Shown: positions 16,081-24,751, counted from the stretch's first letter. The stretch: 25,251 bases of DNA from Facklamia sp050409585 (GCF_050409585.1 NZ_JBNUPE010000018.1:1-25251); one strand, 5' to 3'. Program-made: numbers and translations. Notes: generated from the letters alone by a model not told the origin.

Positions 16081-17364
16081 TTACGCCTGATAAACAAGAT
16101 GGCCCTGATAAATAGTTGCTAAGGTTTTACCTTTAACTTGCCAACCTACAAAGGGTGTATTGGTCGATTTAGAAGCAAATTCCTTTGGATCGATTGGATA
16201 TTCATGGTCAATGTCGAAAATAGCTAGGTCAGCAATAGACCCCACAGTAAGATCGGAAGCTGGTATATTAAAGATTTTAGCTGGTTCCCATGCCATCCAA
16301 TTGATTAACTGTTCTAAACTACAAATTCCTCGTTCAACAAGATAAGTATACAGCAAAGCGAAAGCAGTTTCTGATCCCACAATACCAAAAGGTGCTTTAA
16401 GCATACTCTGATTCTTTTCTTCTGCCATGTGCGGAGCGTGGTCGGTTGCTATACAATCAATCGTTCCATCTAGTAGACCTTGAATTAAGGCTGCTTGATC
16501 CGCGCGACTTCTTAATGGTGGATTCATCTTCCAATTGCCATCATCAGTTGGAATATCTTCATCACACAAGAGAAGATGGTGGGGACAAACTTCACAAGTT
16601 ACTTTTACGCCCTCAGCTTTGGCAGCGCGAATAACCGCTACACTTTCTTTAGTTGAAACGTGACAGACATGGTAGTGGCAGTTTGCCTCTTTAGCCAAAA
16701 TACAATCTCTGGCAATCTGACTGGATTCAGTCGCAGAGTATATTCCTGGTAAACCTAACTTTTCACTTACCTTCCCCTTATGCATGACCCCTCCAAAAAG
16801 CAAAGAATTATCTTCAGTATGGGCCACAATTGGTCGGTCTAATTGCTCAGCCATTTGCATAGCTTGAAGCATTAAACCAGCTGTTTGAACGCCCTTGCCA
16901 TCATTGGTAAAGGCAACAGCTCCTGCTTGTGTTAAAGCAGGAAAATCAACCAATTCTTTTTCGGAAGTAATTTCTAGTGAAATCGGTGCATACTGATGTA
17001 CTTTGATGCAAGCTTCTTGCTCGTTTAATTGCATCAAAGCTGTAAAATCTGCTAGATTATCTGGAACTGGATTTAGATTTGGCATTGCACAAACTTGTGT
17101 ATAACCGCCTCGAGCCGCTGCTTTTGAGCCGGTTTCAATGGTTTCTTTTCCTTCGAAACCAGGCTGACGAAAATGAACATGCAAATCAATTAGCCCCGGA
17201 GTAATTAAACCGTTTTGACCATCAAAAATTTTAAGCTCTTCATGAGATAATTCATTCAACAGATCTAGACCAATCGCGTTAATCTTTTGGTCTTTAATTA
17301 AAAGCTCTACTGCTTGAAATCCACCTTGACGATTTAGCATTCGCACATTCTTAATTAATAACAT
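16081..17364 (-). CDS. pyrC: Dihydroorotase
   Basis: Third step of de novo pyrimidine synthesis: cyclises N-carbamoyl-aspartate to dihydroorotate. 427 residues, class I bacterial type. Metal ligands are visible: His62 and His64 (DLHVHFRQPG), a later His in the HYHVCHVSTKES segment, and Asp in CIATDHAPH. The GFEGKETIETG motif with a TNDGKG loop is typical. It is the third gene of pyrD-pyrB-pyrC, ten bases after pyrB, with AGGGGGG before the ATG. It has no visible PyrB fusion or unusual domain. Confidence 0.96.
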   Translation of the reverse strand: MLLIKNVRMLNRQGGFQAVELLIKDQKINAIGLDLLNELSHEELKIFDGQNGLITPGLIDLHVHFRQPGFEGKETIETGSKAAARGGYTQVCAMPNLNPVPDNLADFTALMQLNEQEACIKVHQYAPISLEITSEKELVDFPALTQAGAVAFTNDGKGVQTAGLMLQAMQMAEQLDRPIVAHTEDNSLLFGGVMHKGKVSEKLGLPGIYSATESSQIARDCILAKEANCHYHVCHVSTKESVAVIRAAKAEGVKVTCEVCPHHLLLCDEDIPTDDGNWKMNPPLRSRADQAALIQGLLDGTIDCIATDHAPHMAEEKNQSMLKAPFGIVGSETAFALLYTYLVERGICSLEQLINWMAWEPAKIFNIPASDLTVGSIADLAIFDIDHEYPIDPKEFASKSTNTPFVGWQVKGKTLATIYQGHLVYQA

Positions 17365-17374
17365 CTTTTCCCCC

Positions 17375-18295
17375 CTACTTTCCGTTCATAACTGCTTCAA
17401 TAATTGACATACGCATAAATACACCATTTTTCATTTGTTCAGCTATTACAGATCTTTCTGACATGACTAATTCATCAGCAATTTCTACCCCTCGATTGAC
17501 CGGTGCAGGGTGCATAATAATTGCATGGTCTTGCATGCGACTGGCTCTTTCGGTATTTAAACCGTATAAACGATGATAGGTTTCCGCTTCGAAACTATCT
17601 GGCTGGTCATGGCGTTCTAATTGAACTCTTAAGAGCATTAAGACATCGACTTCTCCAATCAATTCATCAATGGGTAGATAGCTTCCGAAATGATCAAAGG
17701 TTTCATCATACCACTCTTCTGGTCCTGAAAAATATAGTTCAGCTCCTAAACGAGATAAAATTTCAGCGTTAGAATGAGCAACACGAGAGTGACTGAGGTC
17801 TCCTACGATTGCTATTTTCAAACCAATAAAACGTTGGAATTTTTCATAAATGGTCATCAAGTCGAGCATACACTGTGTAGGATGCTGAGAGGCCCCATCC
17901 CCACCATTAATAATTGACAAATTCAAGTGCGGTGATTTCATCAACGGCTCGAAGTAATTTTCTTCGCGAGTACGTACCACAACTGTATCTACCCCTAAAG
18001 ATTCAAGTGTAATTAAAGTGTCTAAGAGGGTTTCTCCTTTGGAAAGTGAAGATGTTTTAGCATCAAAAGCAATAACCGGCATACCTAACTTTTTCTCAGC
18101 CATTTCAAAAGAAAGGTGCGTTCTTGTCGAATTTTCCAAAAAAACATTACAAACAAAGTGTCCTGGATACTGTGGTAATAGTGAGCGATCAAGGTTTTTA
18201 AATTCGATGGCTCGATGAATTAGTTTCATTACCATTCCTGAATTTAGTTTCTTGGTTGATTCAAAATGCTTAAAAACTAAGTTGTGATTACTCAT
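17375..18295 (-). CDS. pyrB: Aspartate carbamoyltransferase catalytic subunit
   Basis: Second step of UMP synthesis: joins carbamoyl phosphate and aspartate. 306 residues; carbamoyl-phosphate site NSTRTH (55-60), the SSLSKGET loop (82-89) that closes on the active site, HPTQ (138-141), and HPAPVNRG near residue 262. The size fits the Gram-positive type without a regulatory PyrI subunit, and no pyrI is nearby. It follows pyrD by four bases; its ribosome binding site (GGAGGG) lies within the end of pyrD, so expression is coupled. Confidence 0.96.
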   Translation of the reverse strand: MSNHNLVFKHFESTKKLNSGMVMKLIHRAIEFKNLDRSLLPQYPGHFVCNVFLENSTRTHLSFEMAEKKLGMPVIAFDAKTSSLSKGETLLDTLITLESLGVDTVVVRTREENYFEPLMKSPHLNLSIINGGDGASQHPTQCMLDLMTIYEKFQRFIGLKIAIVGDLSHSRVAHSNAEILSRLGAELYFSGPEEWYDETFDHFGSYLPIDELIGEVDVLMLLRVQLERHDQPDSFEAETYHRLYGLNTERASRMQDHAIIMHPAPVNRGVEIADELVMSERSVIAEQMKNGVFMRMSIIEAVMNGK

Positions 18296-18299
18296 TATT

Positions 18300-19223
18300 T
18301 TATCCCTCCATGTACTGTAATTTACCGCGGTAATCTTCTATTTTTTGATAGCCATAAGATGTCATTTCAGCCTTTAATTCTTGATTCAATCGCTCAAAAA
18401 TTTGTGGTCCTTCTTCCATCAAAGCTGTTCCTACTTGAACCATTGAAGCTCCACAAAGAATGTGTTCAAAAGCATCACGCCCACTTGCAACGCCCCCTGT
18501 CCCAATAATGGCTATGGAGTCATTTAGACGCTGGTAGAAGGCATGTACATTAGCCAGAGCCGTTGCTTTAATTGCGGCTCCTCCAATCCCTCCAAAGCCT
18601 TGCTTTGGTTTGATTGCAACAGTTTGATCTTGAATCCACAAACCATTACCAATTGAATTGACTGAATTGACAAAAGAAAGCGGAAATTGATTCAAGATTG
18701 CGGCCACTTGATCAAAGTGAACCAGATCAAAATAAGGAGGTAATTTTACTCCTAGTGGTTTGTTTACAAAACTAAACACTTCTGTCAAAATCTCGTGCAT
18801 GAGTTCAAAATCATAGGCTGTCTGGGGTTTGCCGACTACATTTGGGCAGGACAGGTTTAATTCGATCAAGCCATTGAATGAAGCATCTTGTACTTTATGC
18901 AAAACTTGGTAGATTTCCTCTTTAGAAAGGCCCGTTACCGACAAGAAAAGATCTGAACGATCTAACTCAGAAAGATAGTCTAGATAATAATCAATCCCTA
19001 AATTCGGTAAGCCCATCGAATTGATTGAACCGTGAAGATTCCCCACATAGCGTGGCTCAGGATTACCCTTTCTCGCTTGACTAGTAGCTGTTTTGGTAAC
19101 AAAAGTAGCAGCTTGAGAGTCTAAAATTTCATTTAGCTCTTCTCTTGTTTGGCAATGAACCCCGGCGGCATTCATTAAACAGGATTTAAAATGTTGATTG
19201 GCAATTTGGGTCGTAAGCGTCAT
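18300..19223 (-). CDS. pyrD: Dihydroorotate dehydrogenase, class 1A
   Basis: Fourth step of UMP synthesis: oxidises dihydroorotate to orotate with FMN. 307 residues; catalytic Cys in NLSCPNVVGKPQ, FMN-site pieces KTATSQARKGNPEPR, SMGLPN, and IIGTGGVASGRDAFEHI. The active-site Cys and the NVVGKPQTAYDF segment point to class 1A, the soluble fumarate-dependent homodimer of Lactococcus and relatives, which needs no PyrK; no pyrK is present. It is the first gene of the operon, under promoter 19412-19440 and a leader terminator. AAAGGAAG precedes the ATG. Confidence 0.95.
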   Translation of the reverse strand: MTLTTQIANQHFKSCLMNAAGVHCQTREELNEILDSQAATFVTKTATSQARKGNPEPRYVGNLHGSINSMGLPNLGIDYYLDYLSELDRSDLFLSVTGLSKEEIYQVLHKVQDASFNGLIELNLSCPNVVGKPQTAYDFELMHEILTEVFSFVNKPLGVKLPPYFDLVHFDQVAAILNQFPLSFVNSVNSIGNGLWIQDQTVAIKPKQGFGGIGGAAIKATALANVHAFYQRLNDSIAIIGTGGVASGRDAFEHILCGASMVQVGTALMEEGPQIFERLNQELKAEMTSYGYQKIEDYRGKLQYMEG

Positions 19224-19264
19224 TTCATACTTCCTTTCATAAGTTGAATTCGCTTAGTTTTAAC

Positions 19265-19305
19265 CAAAAAAGAGGTCAGTAACGAAAAACCGTTACTGAC
19301 CTCTT
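19265..19305 (-). terminator. Leader terminator (probable attenuator) of the pyrD-pyrB-pyrC operon
   Basis: A perfect 15-bp stem (AAGAGGTCAGTAACG and complement, 19270-19284 with 19291-19305), 6-base loop, followed on the minus strand by TTTTTTGG. It lies about 100 bases downstream of the promoter and about 40 before the pyrD ATG. A terminator inside the 5' leader implies attenuation. I cannot find the PyrR-binding loop (CAGAGAGG type), so the controlling factor is open. Confidence 0.8.
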
Positions 19306-19325
19306 GCGCACATAAAAGGATATCC

Positions 19326-19371
19326 CATTAGAGAGAGTTTCTCCAATGAACTATTCAAATAAATCTTTCAT
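19326..19371 (-). promoter_or_regulatory. pyr leader: tiny reading frame plus upstream hairpin
   Basis: On the minus strand a six-codon frame (MKDLFE, 19371-19351) ends just before a hairpin: CATTGGAGA pairs with TCTCTAATG (19326-19348), nine pairs with one G.U, loop of five. The hairpin precedes the terminator. Only a weak GAG lies upstream of the ATG, so translation of the peptide is unproven. Confidence 0.35.
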
Positions 19372-19411
19372 GTATCTCGTACACGGTTAAAGACTAATAA
19401 AATTTTTTCTT

Positions 19412-19440
19412 ATTATAGCCCGACCATTCAAAAAAATCAA
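19412..19440 (-). promoter_or_regulatory. Promoter of the pyr operon
   Basis: TTGATT (19440-19435) and TATAAT (19417-19412) with a 17-base spacer on the minus strand: a near-consensus sigma-A promoter. The -35 touches the left copy of the direct repeat flanking the IS remnant (19441-19469). Confidence 0.8.
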
Positions 19441-19469
19441 GACTTTATTAAAAATAATCTACTCTTTTG
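19441..19469. repeat. Left direct repeat flanking the IS remnant
   Basis: The core AAAAATAATCTACTCTTT (19450-19467) matches AAAAATAATCTAATCTTT at 21058-21075 in 17 of 18 bases. Outside it, GACTTTATT matches GTCTTTCTT (7 of 9) after allowing a 4-base gap. It ends exactly where the inverted repeat begins. Confidence 0.65.
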
Positions 19470-21044
19470 TGTTAAACGTAAATGATAATGTCTCAAGAGA
19501 ACACAAATCAAAATGTCCCATTTCTGAGTTATACTTCTTTCAGGGGTAGTTAGATGAAAGTTTGATTAACAATGTTCGAGCAAAGAAAATATGCTGTCAT
19601 TCAATCGGTTGCACAGGGCCGAAAATCAAAAGCCAAAGACCAAGTGGAGCTCGGTTTATCGCGTCGCTCAATAAACGACGATTAACTGTCTATAAAACCT
19701 ATGTTAAATTAGGCTTTCAACATGGAAATGTTTATCACTCCCCAATTAATAAAATAAGTCAAACAATTGAAAAAAGATTATCCATTTGTACCAAACTGTC
19801 TATGAAGGGTTCAATTTTAAACACTTCTGTGAAAAATTAAAGGCGTGTGAACAGATTCAAATTTTCGAATCGACTCTTCCAAATATCATGAAAACATCAG
19901 ACAGTGTCTCCTAAAGCGCGAAGACAAACACGTCGTCAGCCAAGACAAGCTCTCGAACAAAAAATTGAAGCCAAAGGAACACTCTCTCAACGGGATAAGG
20001 CGCTCTCTCAAACGGTAATTACTCTTTCTCCTGAAAAGGCTCACCTGGTATGTCCACGTAAAAAATATGCTGGCGATCCCCTTCAAATGGATGCTTCACA
20101 ACACCAGTGGTTTGAAGGAGATACTTCCTATTATCATCTTCACACTACTATTGATGACGCGATGGGAAGGGGTGTTGGAGCTTCGTTTGATACGCAAGAA
20201 ACCCTCAATGGCTATTCTGAAGTTACTCAACAATTTCTTACAAAATATGGCATACCTTATGAAATTTTGACAGATAATCGATCGATTTTTGATCAAAGAG
20301 GGACACAACGCAAAGAGGCCTCTTTGTCCGAAGCTATCGAACAAAAGGCCTCCACTCAATTTGGATATGCGTGTCAGACGCATGGTATTCAATTAAGTTC
20401 CACTTCAATTCTGCAAACCAAAGGACCTATTGAGCGACTCTTCGGTATGTTTCAAGACCGTCTTTTCAATGAGATGAAGCTTGCAAATATCCAAACCATT
20501 CAAGAAGCCAATTGCTATCTCCCATCCATTTAGAGACGTTTAATAATCAAATTGCCCTCTCAATTAAGCCTAGCATAACCGCCTTTGAAAGACTAGCTAA
20601 GGGTATGAATTTAGATCCTATTCTCGCACGCTTTAATTGGTGTCGTATTCAAGCTAAGCATGCCATTCAGTATCAAAAGCATCGTTATCGTCTCATTGAT
20701 CAGCAAGCTAAGCCCGTCTATTTGAATAAAAAGACAAAAGTGTTGGTGATTGAAAGCCGTAAACAAGAATTGTTTGCCTCTTACAAAGATCAACTCTATG
20801 CATTGGAAGAAATTCATCGGCATAAGTCGGTCAGTGAAAATCTATAAGAGCAAGCGATAATTGAACAAGCTAAACCTTCTATCCCACCTCTGTCTCATCC
20901 GTAGAAAGCAGCTTCCTATCAACCGTATTTATATAAAATGAAGACAAGAAGAGGCAACCAAGCAAAGCCCGGTAGGACTTTCGATCAATTCTTACTTGTA
21001 CCCAAATTAATCAAATTTCGGGACATAATCGCTTGGGGTTGACA
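19470..21044 (+). mobile_element. Decayed IS1202-type (ISNCY) insertion sequence
   Basis: About 1575 bp bounded by imperfect 25-bp terminal inverted repeats (19470-19494 and 21020-21044, 17 of 25 positions alike, both starting TGT and ending ATGTC-C). It carries one broken transposase gene of the IS1202 type. Length, terminal repeats and long flanking direct repeats all agree with that group, which is known for target duplications of about 27 bp. Several frameshifts and stops mean it can no longer move by itself. Confidence 0.75.
19572..20941 (+). pseudogene. Broken DDE transposase of the IS1202 group
   Basis: Pieces of one transposase in changing frames. The start (MFEQRKYAVIQSVAQG, helix-turn-helix part) runs from 19572, shifts frame near 19670 and again near 19780 and 19905. 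The longest piece (19904-20533) holds the catalytic core: first Asp in PLQMDASQHQWFEG, second in YGIPYEILTDNRS, and Glu in GPIERLFGMFQDRL. A further shift near 20525 leads into FNNQIALSIKPSITAFERLA and the C-terminal part, interrupted by TAA at 20845 and TAG at 20902, where a Trp codon is likely in the parent. The IS1202 call rests on the QMDAS, IDDA-GR-VGA-FD-QETLNGY and QTKG-IERL patterns. The end is approximate. Confidence 0.8.
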
Positions 21045-21077
21045 GTCTTTCTTCAAGAAAAATAATCTAATCTTTCA
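21045..21077. repeat. Right direct repeat flanking the IS remnant
   Basis: Starts at the base after the right inverted repeat and carries the same 18-base core as the left copy with one mismatch, plus four extra bases (CAAG) in its first half. Fits an aged target-site duplication of about 29-33 bp. Confidence 0.65.
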
Positions 21078-21146
21078 TTTTATAGTGATTAGATGTAAAA
21101 TTTAATATTGAACTTATCTATTTAGTAACTAAAGGAAGGTGATCTT

Positions 21147-22172
21147 TTGAAATATTTAATTTCTTATCAACAATCAAAATCTTTATTAAACCCACTTTGG
21201 ATAGATGTCAGAAGTCCTAAGGAATTTGCTCAAGGCCACCTTCCAAATGCTATCAATCTTCCTGTTATGGATGATTCAACCCGCCATGAGGTTGGAACAC
21301 TTTATAGCCAAGGACAGATTGACCAGGCTAAACAAGTTGGTATTAATTTTATGAGTGGTATTTTACCGACCTTTTTTCAACATATTATAACAGCTAGTCA
21401 TGGCCATACATTAATTTTCTATTGTAAAAGTGGTGGCTTTCGCTCTTCTTCAATTGTTGGTTTATTAGATGGACTCGGTTTGACTGTCTATCAATTAGCT
21501 GGAGGGTACCAAGCTTATCGCCAACGTGTATTAGCTCAACTCGAAGTACTACCTCATCACTTTCAATTCGTATCTTTAGACGGTATGACTGGAACGGGCA
21601 AAACCTTGATTTTAAAACACATCGAAGCAATGGGTGGCCAAGTATTAGACTTAGAAGGTTTAGCGAATCATAGAGGGTCGCATTTTGGTCAGATTGGATT
21701 GGGTCAACAACCTAGCCAAGCTAATTACGAGGCAGCCCTAATTAACAAACTTGAATCATTCCAACCAGGCATTGTTTTTATCGAAGGAGAAAGTGCTAGC
21801 ATTGGTAAGGTGCACACCCCCCACACCCTTTATCAAGCATATAAACAATCCCCCCATCAAGTCTACATTGATTCACCAATAGATTTACGAATTGAACGAA
21901 TCGAAGATGAATATATTAATGCTTCTGATCAAAAAAATTTAGCAGAGATTAAAGAAAGCTTGAACAGAATGGATAAGATGAACCCGCAACGCAAGGCTAT
22001 GCATATAGAATCCCTTAATCAAGGTGACCATGCATCCGTCATTAAAGATCTCATCCTTTCATACTATGATCAACACTACACACTTAAAAATAAAAATTTT
22101 GAATATCAGATCATTAATTATTCTTCGCTGGATACTGCACGTGCTTTAATCGACCTTTACGACGTTTTATAG
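21147..22172 (+). CDS. mnmH: tRNA 2-selenouridine synthase
   Basis: MnmH/SelU (YbbB family) converts 2-thiouridine at tRNA wobble position 34 first to the geranylated form and then, with selenophosphate from SelD, to 2-selenouridine. 341 residues: N-terminal rhodanese domain (about 1-130) with catalytic Cys93 in FYCKSGGFRSSS, then a P-loop domain with Walker A GMTGTGKT (146-153) and the family motif NHRGSHFGQIG (174-184). The start is TTG 21147, backed by a near-perfect AAGGAAGGTGA ending four bases upstream. It is monocistronic: IS relic on the left, terminator on the right, no selD or other selenium gene in view. Without selenophosphate it could still geranylate tRNA. Confidence 0.92.
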   Translation: MKYLISYQQSKSLLNPLWIDVRSPKEFAQGHLPNAINLPVMDDSTRHEVGTLYSQGQIDQAKQVGINFMSGILPTFFQHIITASHGHTLIFYCKSGGFRSSSIVGLLDGLGLTVYQLAGGYQAYRQRVLAQLEVLPHHFQFVSLDGMTGTGKTLILKHIEAMGGQVLDLEGLANHRGSHFGQIGLGQQPSQANYEAALINKLESFQPGIVFIEGESASIGKVHTPHTLYQAYKQSPHQVYIDSPIDLRIERIEDEYINASDQKNLAEIKESLNRMDKMNPQRKAMHIESLNQGDHASVIKDLILSYYDQHYTLKNKNFEYQIINYSSLDTARALIDLYDVL

Positions 22173-22175
22173 TGA

Positions 22176-22210
22176 AAAAGCAGCGACCTTTTTGTCGCTG
22201 CTTTTGTTTT
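22176..22210 (+). terminator. Terminator after mnmH
   Basis: AAAAGCAGCGAC (22176-22187) pairs exactly with GTCGCTGCTTTT (22194-22205), 6-base loop, followed by GTTTT. It starts three bases after the mnmH stop. Confidence 0.9.
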
Positions 22211-22213
22211 AGT

Positions 22214-22991
22214 CTACTTCCATATTAAAGCAAACTCAATTGCTATTTGAGCAATGAAAGCCTTAGAATCTAAGGCAAGATGATCGGATAAAGAACGGGC
22301 TGTCCCAAGCTTCTTCACTCAAATGATCGGCAGCATAAAAGAAGTGACACACTTCAACTGATCACAATTGAGCCCAGGCGGCTACGGCTGAACATTCCAT
22401 ATCGACACAGATACAGCCTTGCTCTTTTCGTTTTTTATACCGATCAATTGTTTCTCTGAAAATAGCATCCGTTGTCCAGGCCTTACCAATACGCGATGAA
22501 ACCCCTTTTTGATTGAGGTATGATTGAAAATCTTCTAAGCTCCTTTTATTTACATCCAATTCATAGCTTGGTTTAAGATAGTGGAAAGAGGTTCCTTCAT
22601 CTCGCACCGCTCGATTTGGAATAATAATTGATAACTCTTCAATACTAGGGTCTAGCACACCACAGGTTCCAAATAAAACGAGACGTTTCATCCCAATTGC
22701 CCATAGGTGCTCCAGGACGCCTACACAAGCCGGACTTCCTACTTGAGAATTGAAAGCAGCAATCGTTTGTTTTCCAATTTGTAGCTGATAAATAGGAATC
22801 TCGCCCTGAGCAGTAGAAGTGGAAGCAATCGCTTCATGTGGATAATCACTGATCATTCTTTGGAAAGTTAAGCAGGAAAAGCAAGAAACTACTGTGTCTG
22901 GAAAATTTACTACTTTCTCTGTGACTTCTTTAGGGTTAATAATGGCTTGGGGATTATGATCCCATTCATGTAAAGGTAAGTGGCTATTCAT
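22214..22991 (-). pseudogene. Broken nucleoside phosphorylase (PNP/UDP family)
   Basis: The frame from ATG 22991 (AGGAAGG upstream) reads a nucleoside phosphorylase-like protein: GSPACVGVLEHLWAIGMKRLVLFGTCGV, IPNRAVRDEGTSFHYL, AWTTDAIFRET, and the ribose-site VDMECSAVAAW. A TGA at 22364-22362 stops it at about residue 210. The same frame goes on with VEVCHFFYAADHLSEEAWDS, which belongs to the family C terminus. Near 22270 a single-base shift is needed to reach the last part (FIAQIAIEFALIWK, TAG at 22216-22214). Restored length is about 259 residues. Two lesions argue for an inactive gene. It would have cleaved nucleosides to base and ribose-1-phosphate; the preferred base cannot be told. Confidence 0.8.
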
Positions 22992-23172
22992 ATCCTTCCT
23001 CTCATTTTTTTCTATCCTACTAAATACTCTAGTTGTTAACAAGAGAAAGACAATTTTTATTATGCTTAGTGAGGGAAGATAATAATTACTACCTTTCATG
23101 ATTCTTACATGATCCATCAATAATGCCTTAAGATACGTTGATTAATATCTGAACTTGAGGGTCACTCCTTCA

Positions 23173-23745
23173 TTAAAAATGCGATGTCCAGTAAAATAGT
23201 CCGCTTCTCGAACTAATGAATTTTAATTTTTCCCACTCTTCAACTTGTCTTTGAGAATGTTTTAATTCATAAACTTGCAGTTGTTTCATACTTAAGAAAT
23301 CTTGATAAGCAAACTGTTTTTTGTCAAAACATTCATTAGTACGGACAAAGCTGTGCCATGACTAGCAACAATGATACTAGCTTGTGATTGCTCTGTTATT
23401 TCCTTAAAACAAGATACGACTCGATGAGATACTTCATGTAATGACTCACTATTCGACAACTTATAATTAAAATTATCCCATTGGTTTTGCGCAATTGTAG
23501 AAAACTCTTCCCCCTTCCCCAATCCTACGCTCTCGTAAATCTTTCTGCTAAATAAATTTTAAATTTAATCGTTCAGCTGTAGGTTCAATGGTTTGTTTGA
23601 CATGAAGATATGGACTCGCATAAATAGCACTGATTTCTTTATCTTCAAAAAATTGCCAACTCCTCAATCAATTTTTTCTTCAACCGTTAAAGGCACTTAT
23701 CCGTTTTTAACAGTAAGGTCTCGCATTGAATGTCTAATTAAATAG
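23173..23745 (-). pseudogene. Broken histidine phosphatase (phosphoglycerate mutase-like)
   Basis: Minus-strand pieces in all three frames give one histidine phosphatase: LIRHSMRDLTVKNG (the RHG-type phospho-His site, written RHS here) near 23730, PLTVEEK, FFEDKEISAIYASPYLHVKQTIEPTAERLNL near 23570-23645, then QKDLRERRIGEG, then a clean stretch with QWDNFNYKLSNSESLHEVSHRV and the second catalytic HGTALSV (23292-23522), and finally KQFAYQDFLSMKQLQVYEL. At least four frame changes and a stop are needed; the start codon is also lost, though GAGGAGG remains upstream. It follows pip in the same direction, and the nucleoside phosphorylase remnant follows it. Substrate unknown. Confidence 0.75.
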
Positions 23746-23762
23746 AACCTCCTCAGATTTCA

Positions 23763-24644
23763 TTAATCCTTTCGATTTAACCAATTCATTAAGACATTAA
23801 TGTATTTTTCCGTTTCATCAATGTAACACATATGTCGACTATACTGGAACAACTCCCATTCAGCATTGGGTAGATTATCATACAAAGTTTTAGCAATGTA
23901 TGGAGAAGAAAGATCCATAGCCCCACTGATCACTAAGGATGGTTGTACGATTTCCCTTAAGTGCTCCGTATATTCAAAGCCAGACAAAGTCCCAGTCGGC
24001 GTAAATTCATTAGGCCCCCAACCCACTAGATAAGCTTCTGAACCAGCTGCCTTTTCTCTTTTTAGGCAAGCAGGTGAATCTTCAGTGACTGGACCACAAC
24101 AATATCTTTCCATAAAGACATTAAGTGCTTCAAGGTATTCCGGTGATTGGTAATTGCCGCTTTCTTCAGCCATTAATATCGCTTGACGATAGACTTCTGG
24201 CATTAGATTCACTCGGCGCATCCCTTCTTGGCGCCAAAGCTTGGCGGATGAAAGCGTTGATGAAAAGATATAAGATTTTATCCCCTCTGGTTGTTCTTCA
24301 ATCTGATATATTTGCTGCAGCATCCCACCCCAAGATTGTCCTAAAATATGAACTTGGTCTAATTTTAAATAATTTCTTAAAGCAATTAATTCTTCTTTCC
24401 ATACCTGTGCGGTAAATAATTCAGGATGCCCTTCAACCATCGATAAACCACAACCAATTTGATCATACATAACCAATGGGCGATCATCCAATTCAGCAAG
24501 TGGGTCTAAAACTTCCAAGTAATTGTGAGTAGATCCCGGCCCCCCATGAAGTAAGAGTAGAGGGGGTTTGCTACCTGCTTGATTTACAACGCGGTAATAG
24601 GTTTCATGCCCTTTGAAAGGCATCTTTCCTTCAATAATCTTCAT
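23763..24644 (-). CDS. pip: Proline iminopeptidase (S33 family)
   Basis: Alpha/beta hydrolase that releases N-terminal proline from peptides in the cytosol. 293 residues from ATG 24644, chosen because AAAAGGAGG lies seven bases upstream; the frame extends 20 codons further without a good site. The HGGPGSTHNY oxyanion motif (33-42), nucleophile Ser104 in GQSWGG, acid Asp244 (GAMDLSSP) and His271 (SRHMCYID) make a full triad. It is intact, unlike the two genes after it. Peptide substrates are typical of an amino-acid-requiring lactic acid bacterium. Related S33 enzymes cleave other amides, so proline specificity is likely but not certain. Confidence 0.9.
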   Translation of the reverse strand: MKIIEGKMPFKGHETYYRVVNQAGSKPPLLLLHGGPGSTHNYLEVLDPLAELDDRPLVMYDQIGCGLSMVEGHPELFTAQVWKEELIALRNYLKLDQVHILGQSWGGMLQQIYQIEEQPEGIKSYIFSSTLSSAKLWRQEGMRRVNLMPEVYRQAILMAEESGNYQSPEYLEALNVFMERYCCGPVTEDSPACLKREKAAGSEAYLVGWGPNEFTPTGTLSGFEYTEHLREIVQPSLVISGAMDLSSPYIAKTLYDNLPNAEWELFQYSRHMCYIDETEKYINVLMNWLNRKD

Positions 24645-24742
24645 AATCTTGCCTCCTTTTATTGTTCTCTTTCTATTATTACCTAAATAAACTGTCCCTG
24701 CCACTTTCGTTTCACTCTTTTTAGCGCAAGGTTAATAAATGA

Positions 24743-24751
24743 TGATAAAAT
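24743..24751 (+). promoter_or_regulatory. Possible extended -10 of the DUF4298 gene
   Basis: TGATAAAAT holds TG-n-TAAAAT, 32 bases before the ATG at 24783; no good -35 is visible. It is followed by a run of ATA/ATT triplets. Weak evidence. Confidence 0.3.

Noticed and set aside
20096..20392. Minus-strand frame across the transposase core
   Set aside because: Antisense shadow; the plus strand carries the DDE motifs.
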